NCBI GenBank assembly: GCA_017508135.1
Contig: JAFVZN010000025.1
Location: 1 to 32,213, forward strand
Origin: Lentisphaeria bacterium
Lineage (GTDB): Bacteria; Verrucomicrobiota; Lentisphaeria; Victivallales; Victivallaceae
DNA: 32,213 nt
Direction: 5' to 3'
Shown: in pieces, positions 8,468-15,368 of the stretch
Position numbering within the stretch: the stretch's first letter is position 1
Layout: each line of letters starts with the position of its first letter
Position numbers and translations under genes: made by a program
Notes under the pieces: generated by a model
Seen by the model: only the letters and a program-made list of their open reading frames with translations
Told to the model about the DNA's origin: nothing
Databases searched by the model: none

Positions 8468-10252
8468 TTACTTCCACAGATTTCCGGAAATATCTGAAGG
8501 CATCCGCCACTCTGCCGGAGCCAGAGATACAGCGTTGGCATTGACACCTTCCGGAGAAGCACTGCGCTTGAACTGCTGGGAGAAGAAACGCTTTAAAAAG
8601 ATACCCAGACAGCGTTCGATTTCTGCGTGGTCATATTTATCCCGGAAGGCGATATCAGCCAGTGCCAGCAATTTTTCCCGTCCGGCACCGCCGTTGATAA
8701 AGTGCCAGATGAAAAAGTCGTGAATCTCGTATGCTCCCAGAATTTCTTCGGTGCAGTGACCGGGGGAACCGTTTTCCGCCGGGAGCAGTTCCGGGCTGAC
8801 CGGGGTGTCGATGATATCCCGGAGTACCGCACCCATCTCCGGGCGGCAGGTGATCTCAAACTTCAAAAGTTCCGGAATAACACTCTTCATAATGGAACCG
8901 TTGAGGGAATACATAGACATCTGGTCGCCGTTGTAGGTACACCAGCCCATAGAGATTTCGGAAAGGTCACCGGTTCCGATGACCAGACCGTTTTCTTTGT
9001 TGGCGATATCCATGAGGATTTGCGTGCGTTCGCGCGCTTGAGTGTTTTCATAAACGGCGTTACGCACAGAGGGGTCGTGTCCGATATCCTTGAAGTGCTG
9101 CATGCAGGCATCGGAAATGGGGATCTCGCGGATATCAGCACCGATGATCCGGGCAAGTTCAAGGGCGTTGTTCCGGGTTCTGCCGGTGGTGCCGAAACCG
9201 GGCATGGTGACGGCGACGATATTTTTCTTATCCCGGTTGAGTTGTTCGCAGGTGCGGTTCAAAGCGACCAGAGCCAAAGTTGAATCCAGACCGCCGGAGA
9301 TGCCGAGAACCATCTTCTGCGCGAAAGCCTTCTTCAACCGGTGGGCGAGGGCGAAACTCTGGATCTCCAGTGTCTCTTTGCAGAATGCGGCTCTGGCGGC
9401 GGCAGCTTCCGGCAGATAGGGTTGTGCTGTGATGGCGGCATAACGGAGATCCGGAGCTTCCGGAAGTTTCATCTCCGGCACGGCAGGGCGCAATGATCTT
9501 CCGCTGCGCATCCGCTGATACTTCAATGCTTCCATGTCGGCATCAGCGAAGATAAGTTGACTTGTTTCCGCCAAAAGCTGTGTTGCAGCAAGGATTTTTC
9601 CGTTGACGGCGATGACCGCTTTGGCGGGAGTGGCAAATCCGGCGGTGGATTCTCCGGCACAGCCGGTGGTGACGATCGCAACGTTTCCGGCGGCGCGGGA
9701 GGCGGCAGCGGCAAAGTTTTCCAAGTCGGCACTCACTCCCGGCAGTGCCGCATCGGAGCAGGAGAAAATATCCACCTCCGCAGGAGTTGTTCCCATGCGG
9801 GGCGAAGAGTGAATGGCAAAGGAGATGCCGCAGTTGAAGGTATCTCCGTCATCACAGTATCCCGGCAGGATGTTATCATTGCGGAAGAAGCGGCGGTCAT
9901 AATTTCCGGCAGGGATATGTTTCAGTACAGAATTGTTTCCGGCGATGGCGAACATATCCCAAACTTCATCCATGCCTTTGGGGCAAAACGGCGTTCCGAA
10001 AATGGTGATAAGATCTTCTCCGGTGACTTCGGCGATCTTCTCCGTTGCGCGTTCAGCGGCGTTGAGAAGAGAACTTTGAAAAAAGAGTTCGCCGCAGCTG
10101 GCTCCGGAAAGTGCCAGATGGGGAAAGCACACTGCCGCCGCTCCGGCATTTTTTGCCTCCCGGCAAAGGCGGATGATCTCATTGCAGTTATAGGTTATAT
10201 CTCCGGGAACGATCGCCGGGACCGCCACCGCTATCCGGTAAAAGCCATACAT
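8468..10252 (-). CDS. nadE: NAD(+) synthetase with degenerate glutaminase domain
   Basis: This 594-residue protein converts deamido-NAD to NAD with ATP. The C-terminal synthetase half is intact: P-loop SGGLDS at 319-324, VTMPGFGTTGRT at 348-359, and YENTQARERTQILMDIAN with GTGDLSE at about 401-432. The N-terminal nitrilase-fold domain should release ammonia from glutamine using Glu, Lys and Cys. Here the PEL motif reads PHL (H45), the expected ICED reads IHSS (H148 where Cys belongs) and the Lys-Tyr-Leu-Pro-Asn-Tyr region reads KHIPAGNY (111-118). The enzyme may therefore depend on free ammonia. GGAGGA 8-9 nt upstream supports the start at 10252 rather than the in-frame start at 10300, which lies inside the promoter region. 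The family and synthetase function are secure; loss of glutaminase activity is inferred. Confidence 0.9.
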   Translation of the reverse strand: MYGFYRIAVAVPAIVPGDITYNCNEIIRLCREAKNAGAAAVCFPHLALSGASCGELFFQSSLLNAAERATEKIAEVTGEDLITIFGTPFCPKGMDEVWDMFAIAGNNSVLKHIPAGNYDRRFFRNDNILPGYCDDGDTFNCGISFAIHSSPRMGTTPAEVDIFSCSDAALPGVSADLENFAAAASRAAGNVAIVTTGCAGESTAGFATPAKAVIAVNGKILAATQLLAETSQLIFADADMEALKYQRMRSGRSLRPAVPEMKLPEAPDLRYAAITAQPYLPEAAAARAAFCKETLEIQSFALAHRLKKAFAQKMVLGISGGLDSTLALVALNRTCEQLNRDKKNIVAVTMPGFGTTGRTRNNALELARIIGADIREIPISDACMQHFKDIGHDPSVRNAVYENTQARERTQILMDIANKENGLVIGTGDLSEISMGWCTYNGDQMSMYSLNGSIMKSVIPELLKFEITCRPEMGAVLRDIIDTPVSPELLPAENGSPGHCTEEILGAYEIHDFFIWHFINGGAGREKLLALADIAFRDKYDHAEIERCLGIFLKRFFSQQFKRSASPEGVNANAVSLAPAEWRMPSDISGNLWK

Positions 10253-10298
10253 CGAAAAATTCCTCCTGTCCTGATAAAAAATATATTGTTTGGAGGTC

Positions 10299-10326
10299 AA
10301 TATATCACTGCTTTCGATTTTATCAA
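10299..10326 (-). promoter_or_regulatory. Promoter of nadE
   Basis: On the minus strand a -35 TTGATA (10321-10326) and a -10 TATATT (10299-10304) are spaced by 16 nt. The leader would be about 40 nt and contains the GGAGGA ribosome-binding site. Confidence 0.7.
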
Positions 10327-10367
10327 GAAAAAAACGGTTATTCTGCGATATTTTTTTTGAAAAGGGC

Positions 10368-10395
10368 TTGCATTTTTTTAAAACGGGTATATATT
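10368..10395 (+). promoter_or_regulatory. Promoter of tRNA-Lys
   Basis: A -35 TTGCAT (10368-10373) and a -10 TATATT (10390-10395) are separated by 16 nt. They lie 25 bp before the mature tRNA 5' end. Confidence 0.75.
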
Positions 10396-10420
10396 AAGCA
10401 GAGTCGAAAGACATGAATGT

Positions 10421-10496
10421 GCACTCGTAGCTCAGTCGGTAGAGCAAGTGACTCTTAATCACTGGGTCCACGGTTCGAGCCCGTGCGAGTGTACCA
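10421..10496 (+). tRNA. tRNA-Lys (anticodon CTT)
   Basis: A complete cloverleaf can be folded: acceptor GCACTCG with CGAGTGT (a G-U wobble at the first pair), D arm GCTC..GAGC, anticodon stem AGTGA/TCACT with loop CTCTTAA giving CTT, T arm CACGG/CCGTG around TTCGAGC, then the discriminator A and an encoded CCA. The tRNA reads AAG codons. It stands alone with its own promoter. Confidence 0.95.
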
Positions 10497-10587
10497 TTTT
10501 TTTTGCCTTTTTTTCCGGACCGGAAACAGAGTGGTTCCCCTGCTGTATATGAAAGTGATATTTTTCCGGATTTATTTGTAAAACGGC

Positions 10588-10616
10588 TTGCATTTTTCTT
10601 TTTTCAGATTTATATT
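10588..10616 (+). promoter_or_regulatory. Promoter of Sel1/pseudo-PBP operon
   Basis: A -35 TTGCAT (10588-10593) and a -10 TATATT (10611-10616) are spaced by 17 nt. Its position makes the in-frame TTG at 10588 an impossible start codon. Confidence 0.75.
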
Positions 10617-10620
10617 CTGC

Positions 10621-10646
10621 TCTCCGCATCTCTGCGGGGATTTTTT
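10621..10646 (+). terminator. Terminator-like hairpin at the start of the Sel1 leader
   Basis: TCTCCGCA (10621-10628) pairs with TGCGGGGA (10633-10640), with one G-U pair and a 4-nt loop, and is followed directly by TTTTTT. It overlaps the predicted transcription start of the Sel1 gene. It may end the upstream tRNA transcript or act in the leader. Confidence 0.6.
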
Positions 10647-10658
10647 ACCTGAAACAAG

Positions 10659-10685
10659 TCAGCCGTCACGGGGCGGCGGATTTTT
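10659..10685 (+). terminator. Second terminator-like hairpin in the Sel1 leader
   Basis: GCCG (10662-10665) pairs with CGGC (10674-10677), extended by two outer pairs across a mismatch, and is followed by TTTTT. It is weaker than the first hairpin. It lies between the promoter and the ribosome-binding site. Confidence 0.4.
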
Positions 10686-10719
10686 ATCAATACTTTACCG
10701 GATAAGGAGAAAAAGGCGA

Positions 10720-13515
10720 ATGGAAAAGAGTTGGTTGCGTGTCGGAAAAACAGTTGCGTTGTTGTGCAGTTTCTGGGTGTCCGGAGATTTGTGGAGTGCT
10801 CTTGCGGCTCCTGAAAAAAATCTCCCCGCAAAGAAGGAACAGAAATCCGATCCTGAACACGAGGAGATCAGAAAGCTGTTCCGTGATAAAAAATTTGATG
10901 AAGCAGAACTGCGGTTGCTGAAATTGCTCGATAAAGGTGAACTCTGGGTGCACTCCATGCTGGGAAATATTTATTGTCAGCAGGGTAAATTTTCTCAGGC
11001 GTATCCCCACTGTTTGAAAGCCGCCGGTGCCGGAGATATTGTCGGCAGCATCTGCATGGGCTGGATGAAGTTCACCGGGCGTGGATGTCCGAAGGATCTG
11101 ACGGCGGCGTTCCGGTATTTCAAATATGCCGCAGATAACAGCGATGACCCGTTTTCCAAGTACCGTGTCGGCAAAATGCTGCTGGCGGGCGAAGGATGCC
11201 GCGCCGATGTTCCGCAAGGGCTGGATTATTTGTATTCCATTGCCGGAAAAGAAGATGATGACAACGGTAAAGTGACCGGTTACGCCCCGGCGCAGTTACT
11301 GTTGGGGTTGTTCTTCAGTAAGATTGAGCACTTCGATAAGGCTTATATTTATCTGGAAAAAGCCGCCGAACAGAATGAGGTCGAAGCCTGGCGGAAACTG
11401 GGGAGGCTTTATCTGTACGGACGGGGCTTGGATAAATCGAATTATCTCTGGTCAAAACTCTGTTTCCTTGCGGCAGTGAAGCTCCAACCGGATGCTCAAA
11501 CGGAATGGGATCTGGGTTATGCCTGTTTGATGAATGAGGATTATGAAGAAGCTCTGCACTGGTACCGTTCTGCTGCCGCCAAAGGGTGTACAGAGGCCAT
11601 AACGGCCTTGGCTGAAAAGCGTTTTCTCCGGAAGATACAGCAAGGGATCGCGGATAAGAAAAATAATTCGTCCGCTGTTTCAGGAAATGGTGCATTGAAC
11701 AACTCTGTTGCCGGATACTTTGCCGCCTCCAAAAAACATTTCGGAACCTCTGCCAAAGAGGTCATGGCACAGCTTTCCGGCGGCAGTGTCGTTGATGAAA
11801 AGAAACCGATGATAAAAATTCCCGTCTCTCCGGAATTTTATATCAAAGGATGGAATTTTTCCCGGGAGGCTGTGGAAAAGAAAATCGCATCCCGCTTGAT
11901 TACCGACCGCGACGGCGGACAGCGTTTGATGTATGATGAGTTCAAAAATCAACCGCTGATGAAGAATCTGGCTTATCCCAATCCCACTATCCGCTGGATA
12001 AACGCCACTTATGAAGAGGCGATCGACGAAGCGTTGAAAAAGATGCCGTTCCGCAAGTGTTCCCCTGCGGAAAATAAGAAACTCGGCATCCTCGTTGAAC
12101 CGAAAATCCAGAGCGAAGAGGTGGAACATCTCTTCTGGCAGCTCCGGGATGATCTTTATTTTCATATCTTCCTCGACCGGAGCGGCCGCTGGGAGATGCG
12201 CAGTTACTCCTTTGTTGTCATCAAGGACAGCAAGTGTTTCAAATTGCTCTCTCTCAACTCGCCTCCCAATGCCGATGAAGCGGCAATGGCTGTCGGTATG
12301 ATGCGCCGGGATCCGGTAAGTTTGAACAATTATGCCGTGATGAGCGAAAATGATGAGATCGGATTTTTCGGCGGCGATGAAGAGGAGATAACGGCGATCC
12401 TTGAGCAGCTCAGTGATGGCGGACACTTTTTCGGAGCTTACAACCTTGCCGTATTCTATCAGAACCGGAAAAAGGATGAGCAGGCGAAAAAATATTTCGC
12501 TCTGGCAAAAAAACTTGCCGGAAGTACCATGATCTCAAGTCAGCTCCACCGTCCGGAGATTTTTGACCGCAACGGTGGATCGCTGGTGATAAACGATCTC
12601 TTTTTCCGGAGATGGAAAAACTCCCGGATCGCCGTCAACGGCGGTTCTTTCGCCGCGTCTGTCATCGGACATACCTGTCAGTTCCGTTCCGAAAAAAAGA
12701 AGCTTCCCATCGAATTGGGCATGACCGGTATCGAATGGCTTATGGAGAAAAAGAAGATTTTCCACCCGGTATATCTTACCATCGACAGCGCGCTTCAGCA
12801 TCGTTTGGACAAATTGCTGTTCGATATCGGAAAAAATTGCAATGTTTTGTACGCTTACGGTGCCATCGTCAGTTCCAAAGGTGAACTGATCGCCGCGTCA
12901 CAGGTCCCCTATTTTGATTTGATACGGCGCGATATATTTATGGCTCCGGGGAAAGAAACTGAGTGGCGGTGCGGATTTTTCCCGGGAGAATATCTGCTGC
13001 CGGTTCCGGATCAGTGGATGAAACTTCTGGGTTCGGCATCTGCGGACAACCCGGATAACAAGGTCAAATTTGCCTTTCATAAGAAGATCGGACTCTTTCC
13101 GGCGGAAGGGCAGGGGGTGATCCTCGGTATCAACCGCATGGCGGGGGAGCGCGACCCGAAGAAGGTTTCCGGACAAAGTGCCACCATGTTGAGATATCTT
13201 CTGGCATATATCGCCCATGTTGAAAAGAAAGCTCTGCCGGAACTTTCGATTTACACCGGTTCGGTCAATAAAGCGGTCAAAATCGCCGGTGCGGTGAAAT
13301 GGATAAACTTCTACCGTCCGGCGGACGGCATCGTGGTCAACGCGCTGGGCGAGATAGCGACAACTGTTCCCGGAGAAAAACTTTATATTTGTGTGCGCAG
13401 TGTCGGCATGGAACGGGTTTTCGGCAATAAGGTCAAAGCTGAACTTATCCGCGCCGCCGCCGCGAGTTCCGATGCCGCCGAAAAGATCATCCGCAGCTTT
13501 GATTGCGGAAAGTGA
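10720..13515 (+). CDS. Sel1-repeat protein fused to a degenerate penicillin-binding-protein domain
   Basis: This is a 931-residue exported protein with a signal peptide (about 1-31). Sel1/TPR-like repeats occupy about 45-300 (MLGNIYCQQGKFSQAY, CMGWMKFTGRGCPKDL and others). The middle, about 350-560, is unrecognised and is followed by another short repeat near 570-600. From about 611 the layout follows class B penicillin-binding proteins: RPEIFDRNGGSL at 611, GMTGIEWL near 667, LTIDSALQHRL from 686, then GAIVSSKGELIAAS. Where the catalytic PGSTFKP belongs the protein reads PGEYLLP (755-761), and no KTG motif follows, so transpeptidase activity should be absent. A scaffolding or substrate-sensing role at the peptidoglycan is inferred. 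The start at 10720 has an upstream AAGGAG. The PLP enzyme gene follows 17 bp downstream. Confidence 0.8.
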   Translation: MEKSWLRVGKTVALLCSFWVSGDLWSALAAPEKNLPAKKEQKSDPEHEEIRKLFRDKKFDEAELRLLKLLDKGELWVHSMLGNIYCQQGKFSQAYPHCLKAAGAGDIVGSICMGWMKFTGRGCPKDLTAAFRYFKYAADNSDDPFSKYRVGKMLLAGEGCRADVPQGLDYLYSIAGKEDDDNGKVTGYAPAQLLLGLFFSKIEHFDKAYIYLEKAAEQNEVEAWRKLGRLYLYGRGLDKSNYLWSKLCFLAAVKLQPDAQTEWDLGYACLMNEDYEEALHWYRSAAAKGCTEAITALAEKRFLRKIQQGIADKKNNSSAVSGNGALNNSVAGYFAASKKHFGTSAKEVMAQLSGGSVVDEKKPMIKIPVSPEFYIKGWNFSREAVEKKIASRLITDRDGGQRLMYDEFKNQPLMKNLAYPNPTIRWINATYEEAIDEALKKMPFRKCSPAENKKLGILVEPKIQSEEVEHLFWQLRDDLYFHIFLDRSGRWEMRSYSFVVIKDSKCFKLLSLNSPPNADEAAMAVGMMRRDPVSLNNYAVMSENDEIGFFGGDEEEITAILEQLSDGGHFFGAYNLAVFYQNRKKDEQAKKYFALAKKLAGSTMISSQLHRPEIFDRNGGSLVINDLFFRRWKNSRIAVNGGSFAASVIGHTCQFRSEKKKLPIELGMTGIEWLMEKKKIFHPVYLTIDSALQHRLDKLLFDIGKNCNVLYAYGAIVSSKGELIAASQVPYFDLIRRDIFMAPGKETEWRCGFFPGEYLLPVPDQWMKLLGSASADNPDNKVKFAFHKKIGLFPAEGQGVILGINRMAGERDPKKVSGQSATMLRYLLAYIAHVEKKALPELSIYTGSVNKAVKIAGAVKWINFYRPADGIVVNALGEIATTVPGEKLYICVRSVGMERVFGNKVKAELIRAAAASSDAAEKIIRSFDCGK

Positions 13516-13532
13516 CAATGAGGAAGTTAAAT

Positions 13533-14630
13533 ATGTTGAAGAAAGAGCTGGATACACCGTCGTTGATAATTGATCTGGATATTTTTGAAAAAAATCTTGT
13601 CGTGATGCGGGATTTCGCTTCCGGTGCCGGAAAGCAGCTGCGTCCCCATGCCAAGACCCATAAATGCCCGGAGATCGCCCGCCGTCAGCTTGCTTGCGGC
13701 AACTGCGCCGGAATTTGTGCCGCCAAACTCTCCGAAGCTGAAGCTCTGGCGCAGGCGGGAATCGGCAATATTTTGATAACTTCCCCCATTTCGGTGCCGG
13801 GAAAGATCGCCCGGATCGGCGCATTGAACCGGGCAATACCGGATTTGAAGGTGACTGTCGACCATCCGGTGCAGGTGGAACAGCTCGCTTCTGTTGCCGG
13901 AAAGGATTCCCCCATACATCTGCTTATCGACGTTGACCCGGAGATGGGGCGGACGGGGGTGGCTTTTGACCGGGCGTTGGAGTTTGCCCGTTTTATTGCC
14001 AAATTTCCGCAGCTGGTGCTGGATGGTGTCCAGTGTTACGCCGGACATTTGCAGCATATCGTTTCCGGAGCTGAACGCAACGCGGAAAGCAGCCGTCTGA
14101 TGAAACGTGGAGCTGCCGCGTTCCGCGCCATTGCCGCCGGATTTCCCGGATGCCGCATCTTCACCGGAACCGGCACCGGAACTTCCGCCGCCGATGTGCT
14201 TATCCCGGAAGTGACCGATATTCAGGTCGGTTCTTATTGTATGATGGATGCGGAATATCTGGCGGTCGAACACACAGGACCGGAGTACGCTCCGGCACTG
14301 CGGATGATTTCCAGTGTTATCAGCTGCAATCATGCCGGACACGCGACCATTGATGCCGGAACCAAAGCGATCTACGTCACCCCCGGCGCGCCGCCGCGGG
14401 TCATCGACGGAAACACTTTCCGTTCCAGTGTGGCGTATGATTGGAACTTCGGTGACGAACACGGGCATCTGACCTTCCCGGAAAATGTTGTCATGGCTCC
14501 GGGAGAACGGGTGGAACTGGTCGTTTCGCACTGTGATCCGACGGTCAACCTCTTCGATGAATTGTGGGTGGTTCGCGGCGAAGAGGTCGTTGACCGCTGG
14601 GAAATCAGTTTACGCGGTTGTTGTCAATAA
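13533..14630 (+). CDS. D-threonine aldolase / D-serine deaminase-like PLP enzyme
   Basis: This 365-residue enzyme belongs to the fold-type III (alanine racemase-like) PLP family. DTPSLIIDLD opens the barrel. RPHAKTHK contains the cofactor lysine (K41). The C-terminal beta domain holds a His-Cys metal motif, HCDPTVN, matching the metal-dependent DSD1/D-threonine aldolase group. Expected chemistry is cleavage of D-threonine to glycine and acetaldehyde, or deamination of D-serine; the substrate cannot be read from the sequence. AGGAAG 6 nt before the ATG at 13533 favours this start. ATG 13518 and TTG 13503 are in frame upstream, and the latter would overlap the previous gene. Its place behind a pseudo-PBP gene suggests a link with D-amino-acid turnover. 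Confidence 0.86.
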   Translation: MLKKELDTPSLIIDLDIFEKNLVVMRDFASGAGKQLRPHAKTHKCPEIARRQLACGNCAGICAAKLSEAEALAQAGIGNILITSPISVPGKIARIGALNRAIPDLKVTVDHPVQVEQLASVAGKDSPIHLLIDVDPEMGRTGVAFDRALEFARFIAKFPQLVLDGVQCYAGHLQHIVSGAERNAESSRLMKRGAAAFRAIAAGFPGCRIFTGTGTGTSAADVLIPEVTDIQVGSYCMMDAEYLAVEHTGPEYAPALRMISSVISCNHAGHATIDAGTKAIYVTPGAPPRVIDGNTFRSSVAYDWNFGDEHGHLTFPENVVMAPGERVELVVSHCDPTVNLFDELWVVRGEEVVDRWEISLRGCCQ

Positions 14631-14635
14631 GTTTT

Positions 14636-14685
14636 GGCAACGGGAGTGCGAGGCGGTTGCCACACACCACCCTTTTCAGAAGGGT
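14636..14685. terminator. Two hairpins between convergent genes
   Basis: GGCAAC (14636-14641) pairs with GTTGCC (14656-14661), and ACCCTT (14669-14674) pairs with AAGGGT (14680-14685). The second stem overlaps the stop codon of the minus-strand HAD gene. Neither has a long T-run, so termination is plausible but not certain. Confidence 0.4.
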
Positions 14686-15329
14686 TGGATATTTTCTGCC
14701 AGAAACTCCTGCATCGCCTGAACGGTGGTGAACACTTTACCGGGGTTGATCGCTTCAAGTTCCGCTATGCGCGCCGATTTCGCCCATGCGGCGGAGAGGC
14801 AGGAAACTCCGGCGCGGATACAGGCTTCGGCATCGGAGACGGCATCCCCGACGTAGGCAAGTTCATCGGGGGCGAGGTCATATTTTTTCAGCAGATATTG
14901 AAGCTGGACAGCTTTATCATTTTTCTCAGGAGAACCATTCTGGATAAACTCAAAACAGGAATCAAGTTTGAGGTACTCCAGTGAAATTTTACAGGTGGTC
15001 TCCGATCTGCCGGTGAGCAGAGTGGTCTTTACCCCGCGCTCCCGGAGGAACTCCAGCAGCTGCCGGGTGCCGGGGTAGGTTTCCGGACATTTTTCACCGT
15101 GGAGTTCCCGGTGCCAGACGTAGAAATCATTCTCTGCCGCCGGGTTGAAGTCACCCATGTAAAATTTCAGTACGCCGGGTTCGTTCATACCGAAGTTCTG
15201 GTAGATGCTCTCCCGTGTGGGGGCATTTTCTCCCATATATTTTTTGAAAACCAGTTCAAAGACATGCAGACAGAAATCCACACTGTCGGCAAGTGTTCCG
15301 TCAAAGTCAAAGGCGATAAGTTTGTACAT
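14676..15329 (-). CDS. HAD-superfamily phosphatase (phosphoglycolate phosphatase-like)
   Basis: This 217-residue cytoplasmic hydrolase has the haloacid dehalogenase motifs in order: DFDGTL at 8-13 (nucleophile D8, acid D10), TLLTGRSE (motif II), K in SPEKNDKA (motif III) and YVGDAVSDAEA (motif IV). The helical cap between motifs I and II is of the C1 type seen in Gph and PpaX. The substrate is uncertain; phosphoglycolate or another small phosphate ester is likely. It begins 39 bp after the tandem PilT gene on the same strand and has no promoter of its own that I can see, so it is probably co-transcribed. Confidence 0.87.
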   Translation of the reverse strand: MYKLIAFDFDGTLADSVDFCLHVFELVFKKYMGENAPTRESIYQNFGMNEPGVLKFYMGDFNPAAENDFYVWHRELHGEKCPETYPGTRQLLEFLRERGVKTTLLTGRSETTCKISLEYLKLDSCFEFIQNGSPEKNDKAVQLQYLLKKYDLAPDELAYVGDAVSDAEACIRAGVSCLSAAWAKSARIAELEAINPGKVFTTVQAMQEFLAENIQPF

Positions 15330-15368
15330 GATTGCTCTTTTGTGAAATATTGTTGTTTTTCAGTTGTC

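Larger units (their letters stand above)
10497..10719 (+). other. Intergenic region and structured leader of Sel1 gene
   Basis: The region holds T-rich runs after the tRNA (a likely termination zone) and a palindrome TTTCCGG-A-CCGGAAA at 10512-10526. It also holds the promoter of the next gene and two hairpins each followed by a T-run (separate entries). The ribosome-binding site AAGGAG lies at about 10703-10708. Confidence 0.6.
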
